Part shown: positions 32,327 through 38,484 of the stretch, in pieces
Layout: each line of letters begins with the position of its first letter
How positions within the stretch are numbered: the stretch's first letter is position 1
Assembly: GCA_902812365.1 (NCBI GenBank)
Contig: CADDZC010000037.1
Coordinates: 1 to 38,484, forward strand
Source of the DNA: Acidobacteriota bacterium
GTDB lineage: Bacteria > Acidobacteriota > Terriglobia > UBA7540
Reading direction: 5' to 3'
Length of the DNA: 38,484 nucleotides
Position numbers and translations under genes: made by a program
Notes under the pieces: generated by a model
Databases searched by the model: none
The model's input: the letters and a program-made list of their open reading frames with translations, nothing else
What the model was told of the DNA's origin: nothing

Positions 32327-34114
32327 ATGACCCTGCTGCTCCAAGCTTATAACAACGGCGACCATGCCTGCCTGGTCTGGTTGCCGAGTGACCTCCGGCC
32401 GATCCCCCATTGCCGGGGGTTCGCCATCGAGCGGATGCGAAACGGACAGGCCTCCGAGTTCCTGGCCAACCATGTCGGCTTTCAGGACGAGCAAGCGGCT
32501 CCGCCTGCCGGTCAGGAATGGAAGTGGCCCATACAGCGGTATCTCTGGTGGGACTACTCGGTGCGCCCCGGCGATCGGGTGCGATACCGGGTGATTCCGG
32601 TTCTGGGCTCCGATGCGGATGGCACACTCGAGTTGGCCCGGCATCTGGCGAGTGCCGAGACGAACGAGTTGTCGATCACCGCCCAGCAGGGAAGCCAGAT
32701 TTCCTCATACTTTAACCGGGGCATTGTCGCTGCTCAGTGGGTTGCGCGAGAACTTCTATCCGAAGCCGAAAATCAGAAGGCCAATCGCACGACTCTCAAA
32801 AAAGTCGTGAGCCGGACGGGAAATCCCTTGCGCAACGGGCTCGGGGGGGCGCTCAGGACCGCGATTCTCGACATGCTGAAACAGGTTCAGGACGGGAACG
32901 GCACAGCCTTCGCCGCTCTTTATGAGCTGAACGATCCGGAGCTGCTCGAGGCGATCACCGCGGTCGGACCCCGTTTTTATCTCATCCTCGGGAACGGCGC
33001 GTACAAGTCTCCCCACCGGGATGAAAACGCCGCCATCCGCCAGCAGCTTAAAGAACGCACCGAAATTCACGTGTTCGATCGCCTCGTTCCGTCGGGGCAC
33101 TTTGCGCACAACAAGTTTCTGGTCTGCTGCGACGAGCAGGGCAAAGCGCAGCGCGCCCTGAGCGGCAGCACCAATTGGACGGTCAGCGGCTTGTGCACTC
33201 AGGCCAACAACGGCATCGTCATCGACGATGCTCGCGTCGCCGGCGCTTACCTCGAACAATGGCGCCGACTGCGAGCGGCAGGCGACAGCTTCCCGCCCCA
33301 GTTGGTCAAGTCGAACTCCGTGCCCAACACGTTCGCCGTTGGCGGGGCGCGGGTGACCGTGTGGTTCACGCCGACCGGATCCATGGAAGACATGGAGCAC
33401 GCCCGGCGTCTCATCCGTCAAGCCGAACAGGGCATTCTGTTTCTATTCTTCGACCCCGGTGAGTTCCAAGACGACCCTCATCGTTGGACCTTACTCCAGA
33501 GCATTCTCCACCGTCACCACCCGGAAGCCAGCCCCGATTACAACCCGAGACTTTACATCCGCGGCGTCGTCAACCAGTCGATTCCCGGACTGGCCGAGAA
33601 GAGCTCGCCGCCTGCGAAAAGAACCGCCCCGCAGCTCGGGCTGGATCCTGCAGCTTCAGCGCCTCGTGTCACCTTGATCAGCGGAGGCGACCGGCCGCCG
33701 GAGCGACTCGCCGAAGGGGTTTTGGTCCCGGCGGCGATTAAGTCGAAGTTTGGACACTGGGTTCCTGAATTGCTCGGCGCCAGCCAGGTCATGGTCCACA
33801 GCAAGGTCGTGGTCATCGATCCGTTCGGCCGGCATCCCGTGGTCATCACGGGATCGCACAATCTGGGCCCCAAGGCCAGCACCAAGAACGATGACAACTT
33901 GGTCATCGTGGAGGGCAGCTCCCAACTCGCCCAGGCTTACGCGGTGAATATCATCGCCATCTTTCAGGAATACCGCTGGAGGCACTACGTCGCCGGGCAC
34001 GGCGGTGATTCGGCCGCATCCTGGCACGGCCTGGAGGACAATGACACATGGCAGCGCGGCCATCTGACGGGCGATTCGCGGGCGGAATTGGAGTTCTGGC
34101 TGAGGCGTGCGTGA
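32327..34114 (+). CDS. Phospholipase D-like protein with two HKD motifs
   Basis: 595-residue protein of the phospholipase D/nuclease superfamily. Seen: an N-terminal ~120-residue beta-rich region (WPIQRYLWWDYSVRPGDRVRYRVIPV) resembling an immunoglobulin-like module; a first HKD-type motif with His261-x-Lys263 and Asp269, followed by LSGSTNWTVSGL; and a second canonical motif His491-x-Lys493-x4-Asp498 with ITGSHNLGPKAS. The first motif has five rather than four residues between Lys and Asp. Substrate could be a phospholipid, nucleic acid or another phosphodiester. No signal peptide. The ATG at 32327 follows an in-frame TAG by two codons, which fixes the start, yet no ribosome-binding site is visible. 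It is convergent with the hypothetical gene ending at 34154. Confidence 0.82.
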   Translation: MTLLLQAYNNGDHACLVWLPSDLRPIPHCRGFAIERMRNGQASEFLANHVGFQDEQAAPPAGQEWKWPIQRYLWWDYSVRPGDRVRYRVIPVLGSDADGTLELARHLASAETNELSITAQQGSQISSYFNRGIVAAQWVARELLSEAENQKANRTTLKKVVSRTGNPLRNGLGGALRTAILDMLKQVQDGNGTAFAALYELNDPELLEAITAVGPRFYLILGNGAYKSPHRDENAAIRQQLKERTEIHVFDRLVPSGHFAHNKFLVCCDEQGKAQRALSGSTNWTVSGLCTQANNGIVIDDARVAGAYLEQWRRLRAAGDSFPPQLVKSNSVPNTFAVGGARVTVWFTPTGSMEDMEHARRLIRQAEQGILFLFFDPGEFQDDPHRWTLLQSILHRHHPEASPDYNPRLYIRGVVNQSIPGLAEKSSPPAKRTAPQLGLDPAASAPRVTLISGGDRPPERLAEGVLVPAAIKSKFGHWVPELLGASQVMVHSKVVVIDPFGRHPVVITGSHNLGPKASTKNDDNLVIVEGSSQLAQAYAVNIIAIFQEYRWRHYVAGHGGDSAASWHGLEDNDTWQRGHLTGDSRAELEFWLRRA

Positions 34115-34153
34115 CCCCACGTACTGGCGTCGAGCATCCCGCCAGGGGGCGCG

Positions 34154-34930
34154 TTAACTGCTGGCAGCCGGCGGCAGGCTGCCGGCGGATCCTGGCGTGC
34201 CCGCCAACACCTGGGTCGTCGGGCTGCCGGGCGGTTGCGGCCCCATGAACCCTTGCCACTCGGCGAAGCTCAGATTGAGGGTTTCAGCGCTCGCGCTCAG
34301 CGTTTCGCGGTCCTTCCCCTGCCCGCTGGTCACTTCGATCTGGGTCGCGGAGAACTGCAGGGCAAGAACATCAATTTGCGTCGTGCCATTCGTAGAGGCG
34401 GGGTTTGCGGCGTTCGGCGAAGACGGCACCCCCGTTGCGGTGGTGCCGCCCTCGGCGTGGGAGCCGGCTTGAAATAGACTCGCCAAATTCTCAAGATTGC
34501 TCACCAGACTCTGATAGGCTGCGGGATCAAGTCCTTTCAGCATCCGCCCGATGCGCAAGAACTCTTCGATCGTTTTGGGATCGAGACCCAGTTCCTTAAG
34601 CGCGCGGCGCAATCGCCCTTGGCCGTCCGCAGCGGCCGGCGCGCTCGTTCCGCTCGCACCCGCAGCGTCCGTCGGTGCGGTTGGAGCACCGGCACTGCTG
34701 CCGAGCGCCAGCCGCTCGAACTGGAGCGCCCATACCACGGCGCTGGGCACCTGATACGTTGCCGCCTCGGGAGCCTCCGATGGCTGGCTGGCGGTCAAGC
34801 CTGTGGCAAGGCTGTCGGGCGCCGAAACCGCCGAGAGCGGCGGTTTCGAGGACACCGGGTTTTGTTGGGTGGGGGAGATCGATAGATTGTCGTCGGCGGG
34901 AAGATTGAAAGCGAGCGGCGTCAGGCCCAT
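34154..34930 (-). CDS. Low-complexity hypothetical protein
   Basis: 258-residue protein I do not recognise. The N-terminal ~100 residues and C-terminal ~90 residues are rich in Ala, Pro, Ser, Thr and Gly and look disordered. A central helical part (about 105-155: RLRRALKELGLDPKTIEEFLRIGRMLKGLDPAAYQSLVSNLENLASLF) may be the only folded domain. A second conserved-looking stretch is DVLALQFSATQIEVTSGQ...LNLSFAEWQGF near the end. The ATG at 34930 has AAGGGG upstream. No signal peptide or membrane segment. It follows the transglutaminase-like gene by 142 bp on the same strand. Codon usage looks like that of its neighbours, so it is probably a real gene. Confidence 0.6.
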   Translation of the reverse strand: MGLTPLAFNLPADDNLSISPTQQNPVSSKPPLSAVSAPDSLATGLTASQPSEAPEAATYQVPSAVVWALQFERLALGSSAGAPTAPTDAAGASGTSAPAAADGQGRLRRALKELGLDPKTIEEFLRIGRMLKGLDPAAYQSLVSNLENLASLFQAGSHAEGGTTATGVPSSPNAANPASTNGTTQIDVLALQFSATQIEVTSGQGKDRETLSASAETLNLSFAEWQGFMGPQPPGSPTTQVLAGTPGSAGSLPPAASS

Positions 34931-35072
34931 GAATCACCCCTTCGAAGCGGTCACCTGTGCCCGCGGCGATGCCGACACGTCAAGGCCAGCCCAGGCCGGC
35001 AATTTCCGGCCCGCCGGAAGATTCACACTTCATCCGCTTCGACGGTTGTCATCGGCAAATGCGCGCCGAACT

Positions 35073-36134
35073 TTAACGGCGTTCTCGCGCGGCGATTTGG
35101 CAAATTGAGCGCCGAGCCATGGCAACCGGCGCGCCCCGGACGGCCGTTGGCGGCAGATCGCGGAAGACAAACCGGTGCTCGACGGCGTCGAAGGGCCGGC
35201 CATCGATTTCCGCGTAAGGATAGATGAAGTAGTTCAGCGGGGCGCCTTGCTGCGGAGGATCTAATCGAATGTCGCGCCCGATTGTGAACTGGATGCGGTC
35301 GGGGTCATGGGAGCCGAAGTAGTAATCCCGCCGCGACGGGTCTTGCCACGCCTCCGACGCATCGACCGGCACCCAGCCGAGTTTAGGGGTGTAAAACTCA
35401 GCCCAGCAATGATACCCGGGGATTTCCCCCTCGTGGCGGTCGGGTGGCAACGGAAAGCCGATTTCAAACTTGGCGGGGATTCCGGCGGCGCGCGCCATAC
35501 CAATGAAGAGGGAGTGAAAATCCGTGCAATTGCCGCGGTGATTGTCGCAGGCGAAGACGGCGTCGCCGCGGCCCCAGCCGGTCCCGGTCTTGTCGTACCG
35601 CATGGTGGCTTCGACGTAGTCGTAAATGGCCCGCGCCTTGGCCAGGGGGTCCGCCAAGCCCTGGGTCTGCTTCCGGGATAGCTCGCCGATCAGGCCGTCA
35701 ATCGGAACCAGGCGATCGGGCTTCAGCCACTGTGCCAGTTGGACGGCCGAGGGGCCCCCCGCTGGCGCCGAGGGCGGGTCCGCCACCTGCACACGGTGTT
35801 CGCGGCGCGTGGCGTCAAATTTCATCCGAACTTCAAAGGGCGTCTTCGCCGCCCCGGCGGTCACTTCCAGGTAAGCCACGCGATTGCCGTATTGGCGCTC
35901 GCGCCGCAGCTCGTAGGGCACGGGACTCGCGATGCGCAGGTTGTGGATGCGCTGGTAGGGACTCGACTGGGGCACGGGAATCCACAGCCGCAGCCGGTGC
36001 GCTCCGCGAGGGACGGCCTTGATGGTGGTGTCATATTCAAACTCGAAGGACCGGCTCGGCCGCCGCGCCGGACGATCGCCGGCCCTGAGCGGGCTCGCCG
36101 CTACAACCAGTAACACCCACGACATGAACCGCAC
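35073..36134 (-). CDS. Exported transglutaminase-like (papain-fold) protein
   Basis: 353-residue protein with a transglutaminase-like domain. The catalytic triad is visible: Cys203 in NHRGNCTDFHSLF, His242 in GYHCWAEFY and Asp258 in WVPVDASEA. The N-terminal hydrophobic stretch FMSWVLLVVAASPLRAG is a signal peptide, so it acts in the periplasm or beyond. Residues ~30-120 form an N-terminal beta-domain (IKAVPRGAHRLRLWIPVPQSSPYQ) common in bacterial members. Such proteins are usually peptidases or crosslinking-type hydrolases of unknown substrate. I chose the GTG at 36134, with GAGGGG 7 nt upstream; GTG at 36149 and ATG at 36125 are alternatives. It lies 108 bp after der on the same strand. Confidence 0.82.
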   Translation of the reverse strand: MRFMSWVLLVVAASPLRAGDRPARRPSRSFEFEYDTTIKAVPRGAHRLRLWIPVPQSSPYQRIHNLRIASPVPYELRRERQYGNRVAYLEVTAGAAKTPFEVRMKFDATRREHRVQVADPPSAPAGGPSAVQLAQWLKPDRLVPIDGLIGELSRKQTQGLADPLAKARAIYDYVEATMRYDKTGTGWGRGDAVFACDNHRGNCTDFHSLFIGMARAAGIPAKFEIGFPLPPDRHEGEIPGYHCWAEFYTPKLGWVPVDASEAWQDPSRRDYYFGSHDPDRIQFTIGRDIRLDPPQQGAPLNYFIYPYAEIDGRPFDAVEHRFVFRDLPPTAVRGAPVAMARRSICQIAARERR

Positions 36135-36242
36135 GCTTCTTCCCCTCACTTCTCCTCGCTATCGCCAGTCGCTAAGGCTCCCTGGCCTATGCTCCTCCCA
36201 GGCGATTTTATACGGGCGCGAGGCTACCCGCCACATCTCCTC

Positions 36243-37568
36243 TCACGGCTTCTTGGCCCGCGACCGGATCACGATGGGCGTGCCGACAAAGCCGAATCTT
36301 TCGCGGATGCGGTTCTCCAAGAAGCGCTCCACGGAGAAGTGCAACCGACCGGCGCGGTTCGTGAAGGCGATAAACGTCGGCGGCGCAACGCCGGCCTGGG
36401 TCAGATAATAGAGCTTCAAGGGCCTGCCGCCGGGCACGGGGACGCGCTCGAAATCGAGCTCCTCCATAAATCGGTTCAATTCCGCCGTGGGCACGCGGCG
36501 CCGCCGCGCCGCCGCCACTTCCACGATGGCCGGGAGCAGCTTCCCGATCCGTTGGCCGGCCAGCGCCGAAATAAACACCGCGGGCGCGTAATCGAGGTAT
36601 TTCATGCGCTCGCGGAGCACCCGCTCGAAGTCTTGTGTCGTCGTCGCCCCCTTCCGGACCGCATCCCACTTGTTGACGACGATGATCACCGAGCGGCGGC
36701 TTTCGTGGGCATAGCCGCCAATGTGCGTGTCGAGAGCCGTCACCCCTTCGGCGCCGTCGAGCACGAGCAGAGCCACATCGGATCGCTCGAGGTGCCGCCG
36801 CGCCTGCACCACGCTAAGCTTTTCGGCCAGCCGGCGCGTCTTGCCCTTTCGCCGAATGCCGGCCGTATCAATGAAGCGGAATCGGCGGCCCTCGCGCTCC
36901 ACCTCGGCGTCCACCGCGTCGCGAGTGGTGCCCGGCAGCGGCGTCACAATCGCCCGCTCTTCGCCGAGCAGCCGGTTCAAGAGCGTCGACTTGCCGACGT
37001 TGGGGCGTCCGATGATGGCGACGCGGATGGCCGGCTCGACGGCGGCGCCCTCGTCGGCTCTGGCTTCGGCCGGCAGTTCCGCCGTCACGTGTTCCAGCAG
37101 CTCATCCACGCCCAAACCGTGCTCGGCCGAGAGCGGAAAGACATCGCGGACGCCCAAGCGGTAAAAGTCGGCGGCGAGCGGCGCATGCTGAACCGCGTCC
37201 ACCTTGTTGACCGCAAGGCTCAAAGGCTTGCCACGGCGGAGCAGCCAGCGCGCCAGCTCCTCGTCCAGCGGCACAACGCCTTGCCGCGCGTCGACCACCA
37301 GCACCACATGGGCGGCCGTGCCGATCGCCACACAAGCCTGACGGAAAATCTCGGAGGGAATGAGCTCGCGGTCGGCGGGAATCAGCCCCCCGGTATCCAC
37401 CACCTCGAACCGCCGGCCCCGCCACTCGGCCGGCGCGTAAATCCGGTCCCGCGTCATTCCGGGTTCGTTGCCGACCAAAGCTCGCCGGCGCCCGCACAGG
37501 CGGTTAAACAGCGTCGATTTCCCGACGTTCGGACGTCCGAGAATCACTACCTGGGGGAGCTTCGCCAT
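36243..37568 (-). CDS. der: Ribosome-assembly GTPase Der (EngA)
   Basis: 441-residue essential GTPase with two tandem G domains, needed for maturation of the 50S ribosomal subunit. Seen: first P-loop GRPNVGKST (11-19) with DTGG and NKVD; second P-loop GRPNVGKST near residue 170 with DTAGIRRKGK, LLVLDGAEGVTALD and NKWD; then a KH-like C-terminal domain ending in ERFGFVGTPIVIRSRAKKP. Start is the ATG at 37568, which gives the family N-terminus MAKLPQVVILGRPNVGKS; an ATG one codon earlier (37571) is equally possible. No clear ribosome-binding site. The frame stays open to 38429, but that extension is antisense to the FecR-like gene and has no Der-like sequence. Confidence 0.96.
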   Translation of the reverse strand: MAKLPQVVILGRPNVGKSTLFNRLCGRRRALVGNEPGMTRDRIYAPAEWRGRRFEVVDTGGLIPADRELIPSEIFRQACVAIGTAAHVVLVVDARQGVVPLDEELARWLLRRGKPLSLAVNKVDAVQHAPLAADFYRLGVRDVFPLSAEHGLGVDELLEHVTAELPAEARADEGAAVEPAIRVAIIGRPNVGKSTLLNRLLGEERAIVTPLPGTTRDAVDAEVEREGRRFRFIDTAGIRRKGKTRRLAEKLSVVQARRHLERSDVALLVLDGAEGVTALDTHIGGYAHESRRSVIIVVNKWDAVRKGATTTQDFERVLRERMKYLDYAPAVFISALAGQRIGKLLPAIVEVAAARRRRVPTAELNRFMEELDFERVPVPGGRPLKLYYLTQAGVAPPTFIAFTNRAGRLHFSVERFLENRIRERFGFVGTPIVIRSRAKKP

Positions 37569-37695
37569 CATAGGAGACTCGCGCCACGCGCCGAGTGGAG
37601 AGAGGGCGGCGGCCGGATTCGGGGCGAGCACCAAACGGCGCTTGTCGCCAGGACTCCGCCTCTCCAGCATAGCAGCGTCGCCGCGATCCGTGGTA

Positions 37696-37722
37696 TTGAC
37701 TTCAGGGCTCGAACGGTAATAA
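37696..37722 (+). promoter_or_regulatory. Weak candidate promoter of the FecR-like gene
   Basis: TTGACT (37696-37701) and TAATAA (37717-37722) are spaced 15 bp apart, two below optimum. It is the only plausible pair in the 195-bp gap between the divergent der and FecR-like genes. Confidence 0.3.
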
Positions 37723-37766
37723 GGTGGCGGCATCCGGGAGCCGGGTGGCGCGGGCGGGAGAGGGAG

Positions 37767-38484
37767 ATGGTCGCCAATTCTGAGGCCGTAAAGCTGATCG
37801 CCCGCGGTCTCGCGGTGTCGATGATGGCCGGGTCGTGCCCGGCCATTCCCGCGCCGCGGGCCGCCGATCCGGTGGTCGGCGTAGTGCTGTCCGCCAGCCG
37901 CGCCACGCTCGACGGGATCGAGCTGCTGGATGATCAGGACACCATCGTTGCCGGCGACAACTTGGTCACCCGCGGCGGTGGCGGCGCGCTCGTGCGCCTT
38001 CCCGCCGGGGCGCGCCTCCGCCTGGCGCCGGGGACGTCCGTGCGTTTCGGCCGGTCGGAGAATCACGTGGTGGTCGAAATGACCGCCGGAGCGGCGCTGG
38101 CCGAGGGACGCGGCGGCGCGCCGGTGGTTCAGGTTGCCGGTTATCGAGTTGCGCCCGCCGACGATCGAGCGAGCAGCTTTCTGGTGGCCCGGCTGGCCGA
38201 TCACACAACGCTGGTCTTCGCCCGCACGGGCCGGATCGCGGTGCGGGGCATCGCTTCCCAAGACCAGCGTTTGATCCCCGAAGGCGCGGCGGCAGAGATC
38301 ATCGGCGACCCGAGCGGCGTTCCCGGCCAGGAAAAAGAGGAAACCCAGCCGGCACCGCCCAAACCGTCCGGGCAGGAATCGGGCGCTCCACCCGAACACG
38401 CGCCGGTTCAGCCGAAACCCTCGAGCCATACCGCGATCATCGTCCTGGCCGCAGGAGCCGCCGCCGCTGCCGGCGCGGCTCCTG
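37767..38484 (+). CDS. FecR-like domain protein (partial, runs off the window)
   Basis: An open frame of 239 codons without stop reaches the right edge, so the gene is 3'-truncated. Seen: a signal-peptide-like N-terminus (KLIARGLAVSMMAGSCPAI), then a beta-rich FecR-like domain: GVVLSASRATLDGIELL, TIVAGDNLVTRGGGGALVRL and ARLRLAPGTSVRFG. Next comes a Pro/Glu/Gln-rich linker (GQEKEETQPAPPKPSGQESGAP, about 193-214), followed by a hydrophobic Ala-rich segment at the edge (TAIIVLAAGAAAAAGAAP) that may be a membrane anchor. FecR-type domains outside sigma-factor systems often sit in envelope or export proteins, so the role is open. The ATG at 37767 follows GGGAGAGGGAG. It is divergent from der. Confidence 0.68.
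   Translation, partial: MVANSEAVKLIARGLAVSMMAGSCPAIPAPRAADPVVGVVLSASRATLDGIELLDDQDTIVAGDNLVTRGGGGALVRLPAGARLRLAPGTSVRFGRSENHVVVEMTAGAALAEGRGGAPVVQVAGYRVAPADDRASSFLVARLADHTTLVFARTGRIAVRGIASQDQRLIPEGAAAEIIGDPSGVPGQEKEETQPAPPKPSGQESGAPPEHAPVQPKPSSHTAIIVLAAGAAAAAGAAP

Noticed and set aside
31989-32327. 112-codon ORF overlapping the PLD-like start
   Set aside because: Arg-rich, family-less translation typical of GC-rich non-coding DNA. Kept only as a possible coupling ORF.
36243-38429. Single 728-residue ORF on the minus strand including Der
   Set aside because: Only 37568-36243 looks like Der. The upstream part is low-complexity and antisense to the FecR-like gene, with no family resemblance.

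Overview
The window reads as GC-rich chromosomal DNA from a Gram-negative heterotroph. It is packed with genes in short alternating operons. An Acidobacteriota-type genome is my best guess, from the mix of exported glycoside hydrolases, an RbsABC-type importer, LutAB, a GNAT-type N-acetylglutamate synthase in the arg operon and a FecR-like protein. That assignment is inference, because no rRNA or other phylogenetic marker was analysed. I see no tRNA, rRNA, CRISPR array, transposase, integrase or phage gene. Apart from an Ada-type regulator, the window encodes no recognisable dedicated transcription factor.

Layout, left to right. (1) 1-385: non-coding left edge. (2) 386-3028 (+): large GH63/MGH1-like glucosidase. 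(3) 5628-3106 (-): pglC-, pglD- and pglE-like genes for a diacetylated amino-sugar glycan precursor. (4) 5790-7079 (+): enolase. (5) 14046-7101 (-): lutA, lutB, SDR dehydrogenase, exported GH78 alpha-L-rhamnosidase, FAH-family hydrolase. (6) 14707-19449 (+): arginine operon argC-argB-argD-argF plus a GNAT N-acetylglutamate synthase, behind a clear promoter with two ArgR-like palindromes. (7) 20930-19454 (-): DUF6580-like membrane protein and BtuF-like cobalamin-binding protein. (8) 21089-22678 (+): ada and a small membrane protein. (9) 31793-22949 (-): compact seven-gene operon: extended SDR, Zn-dependent dehydrogenase, RbsB-, RbsA- and RbsC-like transporter subunits, an apparently exported MtaD-like deaminase, and a UxaA-family dehydratase. 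It has a consensus promoter. (10) 32327-34114 (+): phospholipase D-like protein. (11) 37568-34154 (-): der, an exported transglutaminase-like protein and a low-complexity hypothetical protein. (12) 37767 to the end (+): partial FecR-like gene.

How the genes may work together. The 14046-7101 operon makes sense as a methylpentose route ending in lactate. Rhamnosidase would release L-rhamnose outside the cytoplasm. An SDR and an FAH-family hydrolase could perform the last steps of the non-phosphorylative (diketo-hydrolase) pathway, giving pyruvate and L-lactate. LutAB could then oxidise the lactate. The 31793-22949 operon on the far side of the arg genes adds a sugar-type ABC importer, two further dehydrogenases and a sugar-acid dehydratase, so it could supply uptake and the early steps. 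However, it also contains a nucleoside-deaminase homologue, which points to a different or more complex substrate. The link between the two clusters is inference.

Most interesting items: the seven-gene operon with its exported deaminase and its regularly spaced promoter elements; the rhamnose-to-lactate gene set without LutC; the DUF6580/BtuF pair; and the palindromes at the arg, pglC and PLD promoters.
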